64,000 nucleotides of DNA from Collinsella sp. TM10-22 (GCF_003466125.1 NZ_QSOC01000004.1:124001-188000); one strand, 5' to 3'. Counted from the stretch's first letter, positions 8,485 to 17,510 are shown. Numbers and translations: made by a program. The notes: generated by a model not told the origin, from the sequence alone.

Positions 8485-8592
8485 ACCAAGCACACAGCCG
8501 ATGCCCGCCTCTAGGAAGTGCTCCAGCCTAGTAAGAGCCCCTATCAATAAAAAGCCAAACTATCAGCCCGGCGCTTTTACAGAGCGAAGGTC

Positions 8593-8774
8593 CCTGTAGC
8601 CGCCGCCAGCGAAGTTAACGTAGGGAGGCCAGGGGCTTTGCCCCCAAATCTTTCCGCAGGACGGCAGGACCCCCGCCGCACGAAGTGCGCAGCGGGGGTC
8701 CTGTCATGTCCGAGGACGATTTGGGGGCAAAGCCCCTGGCCTCCCCGGCGAGTATACGGGACGGCGACTACAGG
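8593..8774. repeat. Nested inverted repeat N1
   Basis: The core arms 8623-8650 and 8718-8745 are perfect 28-bp reverse complements. Inside lies a second hairpin (8663-8681 with 8685-8705, rich in GGACCCCCGC). Outside, a weaker pair, CCTGTAGCCGCC (8593) with GGCGACTACAGG (8763-8774), includes the thrB stop codon. It lies between the convergent antitoxin and thrB genes, so it may act as a bidirectional terminator. Confidence 0.75.
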
Positions 8775-9649
8775 TATTCGATCTGGGCGCCTTCCGTGTC
8801 GCACGTCAGAATATGCGTATCACACTTGGGGAACTGCTCGCGCAGCTTGACCTGCAGGAACTTGGCTACGATGGTGTCATCGGTTACGGCCATGAGGGTT
8901 GAGCCCGAACCGCTGATCCAGATGGTCTTGGCATCGCCGTTCAGGCAGGTGTCGCGCACGGCGTTGTAATCGGGGATCAAGCGGCGACGATAGGGCTCCT
9001 GGATGCGGTCGTCATTGGCGGCGGCAATAAGGTCCAGGTCGCCGGTCTCCAGGCCGCGCGTCATGCCGGCGATGCGGCCCATTTGCCACACGGCGGTGGA
9101 GAGCGGAATCTCCTGCGGCACGACTTTGCGCGCCTCGCTCGTGTGCACCTCGTAGGGCGGAATCACGGTAATAAAACGCAAGCGATCGCTCACCTCATAG
9201 CGCAGGCACTGGGGCAGCGAGTCGGTCGGCGTAAAGGAGCAGACGGCGCCGCCCAGGATAGCGGGGGCGACGTTATCGGGATGGCCCTCGACCTCGGTGG
9301 CGATGCGGACGAGCTCGGCGCGGTCGACGGTGTGGCCTGTCAGCGCGGCGGCAGCCATAATGCCGGCGACGACGCAGGTGGAGCTGGAACCCAGGCCGCG
9401 GGCGACGGGCACGTCAGTCTGAATGTCGATAGCGACGGGGAATGCCGGCTCGCCCCAGGCGGCCAGAGCATCGACAAAGCTCACATAGACCAGGTTATTC
9501 TCGTTTTGGAACTCCTCGGGGCAGCCCGTGATGGTGAGTTTGTCGGCGCGGTCGAAGGTGAAGTGCGAGTAGAGGCTGACGGCCATGCCGAGGGTGTCGT
9601 AGCCGATGCCTAAGTTTGCGCTGGTGGCGGGGACGGTGATCTTGATCAT
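8768..9649 (-). CDS. thrB: Homoserine kinase
   Basis: A 293-aa GHMP-family kinase that phosphorylates homoserine to O-phosphohomoserine, the step before threonine synthase. The N-terminus MIKITVPATSANLGIGYDTLG and the ATP-binding loop PVARGLGSSST at residues 81-91 are diagnostic; the C-terminal ISGSGSTLMAV is the third GHMP motif. The ATG at 9649 follows AGGAGG by 10 bases. It lies downstream of thrC on the same strand, but 208 bp apart, and the gap is largely occupied by nested repeat N2. The 3' end runs into repeat N1. Confidence 0.94.
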   Translation of the reverse strand: MIKITVPATSANLGIGYDTLGMAVSLYSHFTFDRADKLTITGCPEEFQNENNLVYVSFVDALAAWGEPAFPVAIDIQTDVPVARGLGSSSTCVVAGIMAAAALTGHTVDRAELVRIATEVEGHPDNVAPAILGGAVCSFTPTDSLPQCLRYEVSDRLRFITVIPPYEVHTSEARKVVPQEIPLSTAVWQMGRIAGMTRGLETGDLDLIAAANDDRIQEPYRRRLIPDYNAVRDTCLNGDAKTIWISGSGSTLMAVTDDTIVAKFLQVKLREQFPKCDTHILTCDTEGAQIEYL

Positions 9650-9672
9650 TGCTGTTGGTCCTCCTGGGGGTC

Positions 9673-9775
9673 GGTTTCACGCTTGCTCCGCTGCTCGGAC
9701 AGTCCTGCTCGCACGAAGGCCACATTTAGTGGCCTTCGGCTCGTGCGGAACTCGCGACGGAACAAGCGTGAAACC
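9673..9775. repeat. Nested inverted repeat N2, between thrC and thrB
   Basis: Outer arms 9673-9690 and 9758-9775 match at 17 of 18 positions (GGTTTCACGCTTG...). The inner hairpin CTCGCACGAAGGCCAC (9708-9723) pairs with 9729-9747. In the thrC-to-thrB transcript it would fold just ahead of the thrB ribosome binding site, so it may cause polarity within the operon. Confidence 0.7.
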
Positions 9776-9857
9776 GGCCTACGCCGTCTCCTCACCGCGC
9801 TGGGGAGCCAAATTAAAAGAAAGTGCGCCGGCTTTCGCCGGCGCCTTATAAGGGGTT

Positions 9858-11375
9858 TTAGTTGGTAGTCATCTTTTTTGCTGCAGACTCTACGTAGTTG
9901 GCCATCTCATCGACGTCACAGACGTCTTCGAAGCGGACGGGTTTGGATTCGAGTTCGGCGAGCTGGGTCGGGGCGACCGTGTTGGTGGCCTGCTCGAGCA
10001 CACGCATGGCCTCAAAGTCGTCCTCGGGAACGTCGAGGCCCAGGGCGTCGCAGCAGGCGCGCGGGAACTTGTAGGGGCTGGCGGTCGAAAGCAGCACGCG
10101 GACCTTGGCGCCCTCGGCGGGGGCGACCTGCTCAAAGACGTGATAGCCGCAAGCGGTGTGCGGGTCGATCACGTAGCCGTTGGCGTCCCAGCAGCTCTTG
10201 ATGGCAGTGCGGACCTCGTCCTCGCTGGCCCAACCGCAGCCAAACACACTTTGGATCTTGGCCAGCAGCTCGGCGGGCACCTCGTAGCGGCCGGTCTGGG
10301 CAAGCTGCTCCATAAGGCCGGCAACGAGCTCGCAGTCGCCGTCGGACAGGAAGTAGAGCATACGCTCCAGGTTGGAGCTGATAAGGATGTCCATCGACGG
10401 CGAGATGGTCGTGAAGAACGGACGGTTGCGGTCGTAGACGCCGGTGGTCAGGAAGTCGGCCAGCACGTTGTTCTTGTCGCTCGCCACGACGAGCTTGGCG
10501 ACGGGCAGACCCATGCGCTTGGCGTAGTAGCCGGCCAAGATATCGCCAAAGTTGCCGGTGGGCACACAGAACTCTACGGCGTCGCCAGCCTCGATAGCGG
10601 CGGCGCGCAGCAGCTGCGCATAGGCGGCAAAGTAGTAGACGACCTGCGGCACCAGGCGGCCGACGTTGATGGAGTTGGCGCTCGAAAGCACCGTGCCGGC
10701 GGCCTCCAGGCGCTCGGCCAGCTCCTTATCGGCAAAGATGCGTTTGACGGCGCTCTGGGCGTCGTCAAAGTTGCCGCGGATACCGCAGACGGCGACGTTG
10801 TCGCCCTCCTGTGTGGACATCTGCAGATTCTGGACGCGGCTGACCTTGCCCTCGGGATAAAAGACGGTAATGCCCGTGCCCGGAGCATCGGCAAAACCAG
10901 CGAGTGCGGCCTTGCCCGTGTCGCCTGACGTGGCGGTGACGATCATGATGCGCTCGGCGCCGCCTTCTTTGGCGGAGGTGCGGGCCATCAGGCGGGGGAG
11001 CATCTGCAGGGCGACGTCCTTAAAGGCGCTCGTGGGGCCGCCAAAGAGCTCCATCACATAGGTCTGAGGGGCGTCGGCGCCCGGTGCGGCATCGAGTTTG
11101 ACGAGCGGCGTAACCTCTTCGCTCGCGAACGTGCCGCGGTATGCTTCGTCGACACACGCCGAAATTTCTTCGGCCGTGTAATCATTCAGTAACATTCCCA
11201 ACACATCTTGAGCGATTTCAAAGTACGATTTATCTGCAAGCGAGCTGATATCGACCTGCTGGGTGCCGAGCTCGTCCGAGACAAACAAACCCCCGTCGGG
11301 AGCGATGCCAGTACGGATTGCCACCTTACTTGAGCACGATAAAGTGCGTCCTCGTGTACTATGATAAGTTCCCAT
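9858..11375 (-). CDS. thrC: Threonine synthase
   Basis: A 505-aa PLP enzyme converting O-phosphohomoserine to threonine. MGTYHSTRGR at the N-terminus and GGPTSAFKD with the PLP-binding Lys119 identify it; IVTATSGDTGKAAL follows. The length matches the long bacterial/fungal class of threonine synthase. The frame extends 15 codons further upstream, but the ATG at 11375 lies 9 bases after GAGGAG and gives the conserved start. It is divergent from lysC with about 104 bp between starts, so the two probably share a regulatory region. Confidence 0.94.
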   Translation of the reverse strand: MGTYHSTRGRTLSCSSKVAIRTGIAPDGGLFVSDELGTQQVDISSLADKSYFEIAQDVLGMLLNDYTAEEISACVDEAYRGTFASEEVTPLVKLDAAPGADAPQTYVMELFGGPTSAFKDVALQMLPRLMARTSAKEGGAERIMIVTATSGDTGKAALAGFADAPGTGITVFYPEGKVSRVQNLQMSTQEGDNVAVCGIRGNFDDAQSAVKRIFADKELAERLEAAGTVLSSANSINVGRLVPQVVYYFAAYAQLLRAAAIEAGDAVEFCVPTGNFGDILAGYYAKRMGLPVAKLVVASDKNNVLADFLTTGVYDRNRPFFTTISPSMDILISSNLERMLYFLSDGDCELVAGLMEQLAQTGRYEVPAELLAKIQSVFGCGWASEDEVRTAIKSCWDANGYVIDPHTACGYHVFEQVAPAEGAKVRVLLSTASPYKFPRACCDALGLDVPEDDFEAMRVLEQATNTVAPTQLAELESKPVRFEDVCDVDEMANYVESAAKKMTTN

Positions 11376-11479
11376 ATAACACTGCTCCTCGGATGCCTTG
11401 GTCCCAATCGGTGAAACCATGGTATCAGAGCGCGCAAAATAGGTTCGCAGAGGCTTTTTAGAAAGGTAACCTCCAGCCC

Positions 11480-12868
11480 ATGATTAAGATTGCCAAGTTT
11501 GGCGGCTCGTCGGTCGCCGACGCCGAACACTTTAAGAAGATCAAGGCCATCGTCGATGCCGACCCTGCCCGCCGTTTTGTGGTGGTTTCTGCCTGCGGTC
11601 GCCGTTTTAAGGGCGACACCAAGGTGACCGACCTGCTTTACCTGGTTAACGCGCACGTTAAGTACCACGTGTCGTGCGAGGAACTGCTCGAGGACATTGG
11701 CCAGCGCTACTTTGATATCGCTGACGAGTTGGAGCTCACCTATCCCATCCGCGAAGAGTTTGCGGCCTTTGCCGAGCGTGCTCGCTCCGGTGGCTACTCC
11801 ACTGAGGAGCTTGTGAGCCGCGGCGAGTACTTCACCGCTCGCCTGATGGCCGAGTACCTGGGCCTGCCGTTCCTGGACGCCGCGACGGTCGTTGCATTCC
11901 ATCACGATGGTACGCTCAGCATGAACCGCACCTCCGAGTTGGTGCAGGAGTACGGTCAGCAGGGCGGCTTTGTTATGCCCGGTTTCTATGGCGCGACGCG
12001 TGAGGGTCAGATCAAGCTGCTCGATCGTGGCGGCGGCGATATTTCCGGCTCGATTCTGGCCAAGTGCCTGGGCGCCGATCTGTACGAGAACTGGACCGAC
12101 GTTTCGGGCTTCTATTCTGCCGATCCGCGTATTGTGCCCGAGGCGCAGCCCATCGCCCGCGTTACCTACGAGGAGCTGCGTGAGCTTTCGTACATGGGCG
12201 CAAGCGTCCTGCACGAGGAGGCCGTGTTTCCTGTGCGTGAGGCGGGTATTCCGCTGGTCATCAAGAACACCAATGCGCCGCAGGACCCCGGCACCATCAT
12301 TAGCGAGACGGCTGACGAGGGCGAGGCAGAGCCCATCATTACCGGCGTGACCGGCAAGCGCGGCTTTGTCGCCATCAATGTGGCCCGCGACCGCACCAAG
12401 CCCCGCGTCGGCTTTATGCGCCGCGCGCTTTCGGTGTTCGAGCGCTATGACGTTTCCGTTGAGCACATGCCCACCGGCGTCGATCGCTTTGGCGCCGTGG
12501 TGCAGGAGCAGGATGTGCACGATTCGCTGTACTCGCTTGTGGGCGACATTCAACAGGAAGTCGAGCCGCTCGAGATCGAGGTGGTTGAGGGTCTGGCACT
12601 TATTGCTACCGTCGGTCGTAACCTGCGCGGTCGTGCAGGTATCTCGGGCCATCTGTTTGGCATGCTCGGCCAGGCCGGCGTGAGCGTGCGCATGATTTCG
12701 CAGAGCTGTGACGAGATCAATATCATTATCGGTGTCGAGGAGAAGGACTTTGACCTGGCGATTCAGACCATCTACCGAGCCTTCTCCGACGAGAACGGCA
12801 TTGTGAAGGTCTCCGATCTGGAGGCTCCTGCGCCGGTCGATCCCGCTCTGGCCGCACTCCACAAGTAG
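11480..12868 (+). CDS. lysC: Aspartate kinase
   Basis: A 462-aa monofunctional aspartokinase making 4-aspartyl phosphate, the first step to lysine, threonine and methionine. The N-terminal KFGGSS motif (residues 6-11) and the catalytic-domain stretch FYGATREGQIKLLDRGGGDISGS are seen. The last 150 residues carry the paired ACT domains that usually give feedback control (ITGVTGKRGFVAINV and ALIATVGRNLRGRAGISGHL). There is no fused homoserine dehydrogenase domain. It is followed by asd, with a palindrome between. Confidence 0.94.
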   Translation: MIKIAKFGGSSVADAEHFKKIKAIVDADPARRFVVVSACGRRFKGDTKVTDLLYLVNAHVKYHVSCEELLEDIGQRYFDIADELELTYPIREEFAAFAERARSGGYSTEELVSRGEYFTARLMAEYLGLPFLDAATVVAFHHDGTLSMNRTSELVQEYGQQGGFVMPGFYGATREGQIKLLDRGGGDISGSILAKCLGADLYENWTDVSGFYSADPRIVPEAQPIARVTYEELRELSYMGASVLHEEAVFPVREAGIPLVIKNTNAPQDPGTIISETADEGEAEPIITGVTGKRGFVAINVARDRTKPRVGFMRRALSVFERYDVSVEHMPTGVDRFGAVVQEQDVHDSLYSLVGDIQQEVEPLEIEVVEGLALIATVGRNLRGRAGISGHLFGMLGQAGVSVRMISQSCDEINIIIGVEEKDFDLAIQTIYRAFSDENGIVKVSDLEAPAPVDPALAALHK

Positions 12869-12875
12869 TTTCCGT

Positions 12876-12916
12876 CCCGGTAGATTTTTAGGATGTCCCA
12901 AAAATCTACTGCCGGG
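12876..12916 (+). repeat. GGGACA-core palindrome after lysC
   Basis: Stem CCCGGTAGATTTTT paired with AAAAATCTAC...CCGGG, with a loop that reads GGGACAT on the opposite strand. It lies 8 bp after the lysC stop, a position suiting a terminator. Confidence 0.6.
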
Positions 12917-13041
12917 CGTTTCGTTTCGGTTTCGTTTCGACGGGGCGGGTTTTGTATCCGCCCCGTTCTTGTATAAACTGGGCAAGAATATCCGGCCTGC
13001 TTGGCGTGCGGGCGATAGCTACAACCTTTAAAGGGGGAAGC

Positions 13042-14067
13042 ATGAAACAGTACACGGTTGCTATTTTGGGCGCGACGGGAGCTGTGGGCACCCAGATGCT
13101 CGAGTGCCTCAACGAGCAGGAGTTTCCGGTCGGTAAGCTCAAGCTGCTGGCGAGCGCGCGCTCTGCGGGCAAGACCGTTGAGTTCCGCGGCGAGCAGGTT
13201 GTGATCGAAGAGGCTTGCCCCGAGGCCTTTGAGGGCTGCGACATCGTACTCGGCGCTGCCGGCGACGATATCGCCAAGGAGCTGCTGCCCGAGGCCGTCA
13301 AGCGCGGTGCCGTTGTGGTCGACAACAGCCACGCCTTCCGTCTGGATCCCGAGGTGCCGCTGGTCGTGCCCGAGATTAACGCCGATGACATTAAGTGGCA
13401 CCACGGCCTGATCGCCAACCCCAACTGCGCGACCATCATCGGTCTGGTTCCTACGTGGCCGCTACATCAGCTCGCCGGCGTGAAGCGCATGATCGTGTCC
13501 ACGTATCAGGCAGCTTCGGGTGCTGGCGCTCCCGGTATGGCCGAGCTCGAGGCTCAGCTGGCCGCTCTGGGCCGTGGCGAGGAGATTCCCGAGCCGCGTG
13601 CATTTGCCGCCCAGCTGGCGAGCAACCTGATTCCGCAGATTGGCGGCGTCAAGGAAGAGGGCTTTACCTCCGAGGAGATGAAGCTGCAAAACGAGGGCCG
13701 CAAGATCATGCACCTGCCCGAGCTGCGCGTGAACTGCACCTGCGTGCGCGTGCCCGTGCTGCGCTCGCACTCCGAGAGCATTACGCTCGAGTTCGAGCGC
13801 GACATCACGGTGGAAGAGGCCCGTGCTGCGCTTGCCGCCGCTCCGGGCGTCAAGCTGGTTGACGATCTGGGTGCCGAGGATGCACACGATCGCTTCCCCA
13901 TGCCGATGGACACCTCCGACCAGGACCTGATCTGGGTCGGTCGCGTGCGCCGTGATATCTCGAACCCCGAGGCCGCACGTGGCATCACCTTCTGGTGCTG
14001 CGGCGACCAAATCCGTAAGGGCGCGGCAACCAACGCCGTCCAGATCGCTAAGCTGCTCTGCGAGTAG
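13042..14067 (+). CDS. asd: Aspartate-semialdehyde dehydrogenase
   Basis: A 341-aa NADP-dependent dehydrogenase reducing aspartyl phosphate to aspartate semialdehyde. It has the Rossmann loop GATGAVG (residues 10-16), the active-site cysteine in NPNCATIIG (Cys129), and the substrate-binding stretch ending in RVPVLRSHSE. The ATG follows GGGGGAAG. The frame extends upstream to 12952, but that part has no conserved sequence. With lysC, thrC and thrB it completes most of the route from aspartate to threonine, except homoserine dehydrogenase, which is not in the window. Confidence 0.94.
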   Translation: MKQYTVAILGATGAVGTQMLECLNEQEFPVGKLKLLASARSAGKTVEFRGEQVVIEEACPEAFEGCDIVLGAAGDDIAKELLPEAVKRGAVVVDNSHAFRLDPEVPLVVPEINADDIKWHHGLIANPNCATIIGLVPTWPLHQLAGVKRMIVSTYQAASGAGAPGMAELEAQLAALGRGEEIPEPRAFAAQLASNLIPQIGGVKEEGFTSEEMKLQNEGRKIMHLPELRVNCTCVRVPVLRSHSESITLEFERDITVEEARAALAAAPGVKLVDDLGAEDAHDRFPMPMDTSDQDLIWVGRVRRDISNPEAARGITFWCCGDQIRKGAATNAVQIAKLLCE

Positions 14068-14079
14068 GTTGACCTGTCC

Positions 14080-14209
14080 GGCGGGGGCCGGGTTTAGTTT
14101 TCAGAACGTCCTCGACCATGTGTGGCGCCTTGTCCTGCTCCTTCGGAGCCGCGGACAAGGCGCCACACTGGTCTGCGGAGTGTTCTGAAAACTAAACCCG
14201 GCCCCCGCC
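14080..14209. repeat. Nested inverted repeat N3
   Basis: Outer arms 14080-14107 and 14182-14209 are perfect 28-bp reverse complements (GGCGGGGGCCGGGTTTAGTT...). The inner stem TGTGGCGCCTTGTCC (14121-14135) pairs with 14153-14167. It follows the asd stop by 12 bp. Confidence 0.75.
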
Positions 14210-14310
14210 TGCGGTGACGCTGCTGCGCGCGGCCTGCGATGGGGCCGTTGTTGGTTGGGGCCGTTGGGCTGATGTGGGGGCACGTGGTTGTTGCGGGCCC
14301 TGGTCCCGGC

Positions 14311-14392
14311 GGCGGCCTTGGCGCTTCGCGCCTGCCGCCTTTGGGGACTGTGGGGCTCGGCCGGCAGCTGCGGCGCGTTCGCGCCTGCTGCC
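14311..14392 (+). repeat. Two tandem GC hairpins before ogt
   Basis: GGCGGC...GGCGC-ttc-GCGCC...GCCGCC (14311-14339) and a diverged second copy, GGCAGC...GGCGCG-tt-CGCGCC...GCTGCC (14363-14392), are each followed by a G/T-rich stretch. They look like a tandem duplication. The rest of the 14210-14470 gap has no recognisable gene. Confidence 0.5.
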
Positions 14393-14470
14393 TTGGGTGA
14401 CTTTGGGGTCGATTGGGGTTGTCTGCACAATTCGCGGTATTATGTTGCGGAGTTTTGAAAGGAGCCGCTG

Positions 14471-15049
14471 GTGGTCACGACGACGTTTGCTTCGCCTTTG
14501 GGCGAAATCCTGCTTGCCGCTGATGGCCGCGGTTTGACGGGGCTTTGGTTTGAGAGGCAGGAGCACTTTGGCTCTACGCTACTCAAAGAGGATGCGGAGT
14601 ATGTCGTAGGTGCCGATGCGGTTTCTGGTGCCGGTGGGATGTCTTCGGTGAGTCCGGCAAATGGTGCGGCTTCTTCGGTGCTTGAGCGTTCCTGGGCTTG
14701 GCTGAATGCTTATTTTGCGGGGCAGGAGCCTCGGTTTACGCCGCCGTTGCATATGATTGGCACGGCGTTTCAGCGTGAAGTTTGGTACGAGCTGCTTTCA
14801 ATTCCGCGTGGCGAGGTCGCTACGTATGGCGAGATCGCCCAGCGTGTTGCGGCTCGACATCGTGTGCCGGGAAATGAGGCACCCGTTGTGTCTCCCCGTG
14901 CCGTGGGGGCCGCGGTCGCGCGTAATCCCATTTCGATTATTGTGCCGTGCCATCGCGTGGTTGCCGCCGATGGTTCGCTCAACGGATATGCTGGCGGCCT
15001 TGACCGCAAGGAGTGGCTGCTGCGGCTTGAGGGCGCGTACGAGGAGTAA
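14471..15049 (+). CDS. ogt: Methylated-DNA--protein-cysteine methyltransferase
   Basis: A 192-aa suicide DNA-repair protein that moves O6-alkyl groups from guanine to its own cysteine. The active site PCHRV lies at residues 159-163 with acceptor Cys160, and FQREVWYELLSIPRGEVATYGEIA is the helix-turn-helix region. The GTG start at 14471 follows AAAGGAG. Compared with typical Ogt there is an extra low-complexity stretch (about residues 37-62, rich in Gly/Ala/Ser) between the N-terminal and C-terminal domains, and another short insertion before the active site. Neither touches the catalytic core. Confidence 0.92.
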   Translation: MVTTTFASPLGEILLAADGRGLTGLWFERQEHFGSTLLKEDAEYVVGADAVSGAGGMSSVSPANGAASSVLERSWAWLNAYFAGQEPRFTPPLHMIGTAFQREVWYELLSIPRGEVATYGEIAQRVAARHRVPGNEAPVVSPRAVGAAVARNPISIIVPCHRVVAADGSLNGYAGGLDRKEWLLRLEGAYEE

Positions 15050-15088
15050 CGCTCGAGCACTTTGCATAGCCAAGATGCCGTGAAAGAA

Positions 15089-15247
15089 CGGGACACGCTT
15101 TCCGAATGGAGGCTCAGACGGAAACCACGTTCCGGAATTCTGTTATAAAGCGGGATGCGCTTTCCGAATGGCGTCCCGAGCGGAAACCGTGCCCCGGAAT
15201 ACAGCCTCAGAGTGGGACGCCGTTTCCGGTTGAGACCACCTGCCTGG
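15089..15247. repeat. Three tandem 62-bp palindromic units
   Basis: Units start at about 15089, 15150 and 15213. Each opens with CGGGA-C/T-GC and CTTTCCG and contains CGGAAACC then CCGGAAT. The two halves of each unit are imperfect inverted repeats. The third unit is shorter. It fills the convergent gap between ogt and the ClC gene and contains no gene. Confidence 0.65.
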
Positions 15248-15255
15248 ACATCGAT

Positions 15256-16491
15256 CTACGCCCGCTCCTGCAGGGCGTAGATGGACTTATCCATGTTGAA
15301 TAGGTAAGCCACAACGCAGACGATGAAGAACGCCGGCAGATTACCGAAACCGAAGACCTCGCAACCGATAAGGATTGGCGCGAGCAGCGTGTTGGTGGCG
15401 CCGCCAAAGACGGCGGCGTAGCCCAGCGCGGCGCAGAACTCGACGGGCATGCCGAGAATTCCGGCGAGCACGACACCCAGGCTTGCTCCGATGGAGAACA
15501 GCGGCGTTACCTCACCACCTTGATATCCTGCGGCAAGCGTGGCGATGGTGAGTGCGAATTTAAGCGCCCAGTCCCAAGGCATGATGGCAATCTTGCCGTT
15601 GTCGTCCAGCGCTGCCGATATCAGGTTTGTGCCAAGGCCGCAGTATCGCCCCTGCCACAGTACGAACAGAATCGCCGACAGTGCAAGGCCCATAACGGCA
15701 ACGCGTATGTAAGGGTTGGGGAACAGCCGCGCTGCAAGGGTCTTGGCATGGGCAAGGCACCAGGCAAAAGCGCCGCCTACCATACCAAACGCGATACCCA
15801 ACAGCGCTAGCCGTCCAAGACCGGGGAGGTCGAGCGCATACGAGGCGGTAACGGCGACCTCGAACTTCTCGAGTCCTAGGGCGCCGGAGGTCATACTTGC
15901 TGCGAGTGAGGCCGTAAGCGCGGGAAACAGCGCGCGGTATTCCATGCGTCCTGCGACCAGCACTTCGATAGCAAAGACCGTGGCTGCAAGTGGCGTTCGA
16001 AAGAGTCCGGCAAAGCCGGCAGCCATGCCGATAAGCAAAAACGTGTTGCCGGGGTCGCGGAAAGGCAAACGTCGGCCGATCCAATGTGAGACGGTTGCAC
16101 CGATCTGCACGGCCACGCCCTCGCGTCCCGTGCTGCCGCCAAAGAGGTGCGTTCCCCACGTGCTCAGCATAATGAGCGGCACCAAGCGCGGGGAGATAGC
16201 GTCTTCGCGCCCGTGGCCTACGTCGAATACTAAGCTCATGCCGCGTTCGGTGCCTTTGCCCCAAGTGCGGTAGGCAAACACGATGGCAAGGCCCGCGAGG
16301 GCGAGGAGGGGAAGGAGCAGAGTGATGTGCTCGTCACGGAAGGTGCCAATCGCCAGAAGCACGCGACCAAAGAGCGCGCAGATGGCGCCAACGATAATGC
16401 CGACGGGGATTCCGACAGCGCCCATAAGCACGAGGCCGCTATAGGTGTTGACCAGGCGTTTAATCCTGCTCGATGTGCTGCTTTCTGACAC
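15256..16491 (-). CDS. ClC family anion transporter, probable fluoride exporter
   Basis: A 411-aa polytopic membrane protein of the ClC family. GREGV at residues 122-126 within FGGSTGREGVAVQIG carries the gating glutamate (Glu124). The usual GSGIP chloride-selectivity motif is not found, and the region before GREG differs from chloride antiporters, as in the CLC-F branch of fluoride/proton antiporters. The start is a GTG at 16491 after GGAGGAG. The leader carries a fluoride-riboswitch-like sequence ending in a terminator, which supports a role in fluoride efflux. Without a tree, a chloride function cannot be excluded. Confidence 0.8.
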   Translation of the reverse strand: MSESSTSSRIKRLVNTYSGLVLMGAVGIPVGIIVGAICALFGRVLLAIGTFRDEHITLLLPLLALAGLAIVFAYRTWGKGTERGMSLVFDVGHGREDAISPRLVPLIMLSTWGTHLFGGSTGREGVAVQIGATVSHWIGRRLPFRDPGNTFLLIGMAAGFAGLFRTPLAATVFAIEVLVAGRMEYRALFPALTASLAASMTSGALGLEKFEVAVTASYALDLPGLGRLALLGIAFGMVGGAFAWCLAHAKTLAARLFPNPYIRVAVMGLALSAILFVLWQGRYCGLGTNLISAALDDNGKIAIMPWDWALKFALTIATLAAGYQGGEVTPLFSIGASLGVVLAGILGMPVEFCAALGYAAVFGGATNTLLAPILIGCEVFGFGNLPAFFIVCVVAYLFNMDKSIYALQERA

Positions 16492-16505
16492 TTCTCCTCC
16501 AAAAC

Positions 16506-16618
16506 AAAAAAGACTCCTGCCGCGGCGTGATACCTAGGAGGCACCACGTAACAGCAGAAGTCATCAGCAACAAGGCGGTTTAGGGTGACGCGACAGCTTA
16601 GCTAGCGCACCCAGCGGA
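16506..16618 (-). promoter_or_regulatory. Fluoride riboswitch-like leader with intrinsic terminator
   Basis: Read on the minus strand, a GGGTG...CACCC stem is followed by TAAACCGCC and then GCTGATGACTTCTG. The last two match the conserved 3' half of the crcB (fluoride) riboswitch. GACTTCTGCTG (16552-16562) can pair fully, allowing G-U, with CGGCAGGAGTC (16512-16522), which is followed by TTTTTT. That makes a terminator competing with the aptamer. The first loop is longer than usual and lacks a clear GATGG, so the aptamer assignment is not certain. Confidence 0.55.
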
Positions 16619-16718
16619 GACATTCATTCCGAAGCGGCATCATAGCGGTGGGCGAGGCTTGGGTCAAATGGTTGACTTGGATAGCCTCAATGCCTCGCCC
16701 ACACCCGCCATTCCCCCA

Positions 16719-16760
16719 TATAAAACCTGCCAAAATGAGCCTGTCCCTTTTTGGTGGGTG
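16719..16760. repeat. GGGACA-core palindrome R2
   Basis: ACCTGCCAAAA pairs with TTTTGGTGGGT around a CTGTCCC core, the inverted orientation of R3 to R6. It lies between the divergent ClC and ABC transporter genes; apart from this and the riboswitch, the 317-bp gap shows nothing else. Confidence 0.6.
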
Positions 16761-16808
16761 GGAAATGGGTAATACTAAAGAGTTATCCGACCAGATGGGA
16801 ATTAATCG

Positions 16809-17510
16809 ATGGCCTATATTGAATTCAAAGACGTCATCAAGGCATACGGCGAGGGCGACGCCCGCATCCACGCGCTCGACGGCGCGAGCTTTACGGTCGA
16901 GCGCGGCGAGCTCGCCATCATTCTGGGTGCTTCGGGTGCCGGCAAGACCACGGCGCTCAACATTCTGGGCGGCATGGATACGGCGACCTCCGGCACCGTG
17001 ACGGTGGACGGGCGCGACGTGAGCTCCGCCAACGAGGCGCAGCTCGTGGAATACCGCCGCGCCGACGTCGGCTTTGTTTTCCAGTTCTACAATCTGGTCC
17101 CCAACCTGACGGCACTCGAAAACGTCGAGCTCGCGGCGCAAATCTGCCCCGATTCGCTCGATGCCGAGCAAACGCTTTGCCAGGTCGGCCTGGGCGAGCG
17201 CCTCGCCAACTTTCCTGCGCAGCTTTCGGGAGGAGAGCAGCAGCGCGTGTCCATTGCCCGCGCGCTGGCCAAGAACCCTAAGCTGCTCCTTTGCGACGAG
17301 CCCACGGGCGCGCTCGACTACAAAACCGGCAAGCAGATTCTGCAGCTGTTGCAGGACACCTGTCGCAAGCAAGGCATTACGGTCATTATCATCACCCACA
17401 ACTCCGCGCTGGCGCCCATGGCCGATCGCCTGATCCGCTTTAAGAGCGGCCGCGTGGAGAGCGAGACTGTCCAGCAAAATCCTGTACCTATCGAGACGAT
17501 CGAGTGGTAG
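16809..17510 (+). CDS. ABC transporter ATP-binding protein (MacB/LolD type)
   Basis: A 233-aa ATPase subunit. Walker [10 protein letters not shown] lies at about residues 38-46, the signature [16 protein letters not shown] in the middle, and Walker [13 protein letters not shown] after it. The insertion pattern and length are those of the LolD/MacB/FtsE group, which energise FtsX-type permeases in mechanotransmission or export rather than classical transport. The next gene, whose start lies only 5 bp after the stop codon, encodes the FtsX-type permease. Substrate cannot be read from the sequence; antimicrobial-peptide resistance or lipoprotein/peptide export are the usual roles. Confidence 0.9.
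   Translation: MAYIEFKDVIKAYGEGDARIHALDGASFTVERGELAIILGASGAGKTTALNILGGMDTATSGTVTVDGRDVSSANEAQLVEYRRADVGFVFQFYNLVPNLTALENVELAAQICPDSLDAEQTLCQVGLGERLANFPAQLSGGEQQRVSIARALAKNPKLLLCDEPTGALDYKTGKQILQLLQDTCRKQGITVIIITHNSALAPMADRLIRFKSGRVESETVQQNPVPIETIEW

Noticed and set aside
10140..10928. 262-codon plus-strand frame
   Set aside because: Shadow of thrC, Gly/Val/His-rich without domains.
11376..11479. Riboswitch or T-box control of thrC/lysC
   Set aside because: The 104-bp gap is too short, and no T-box (TGGNACC-type) or lysine-riboswitch sequence was found.
11186..12985. 599-codon minus-strand frame
   Set aside because: Shadow overlapping lysC and the thrC start; no recognised domain.
15089..15247. 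Possible CRISPR array
   Set aside because: Only three units of about 62 bp, each palindromic and diverged throughout, with no constant repeat plus unique spacer and no cas genes.
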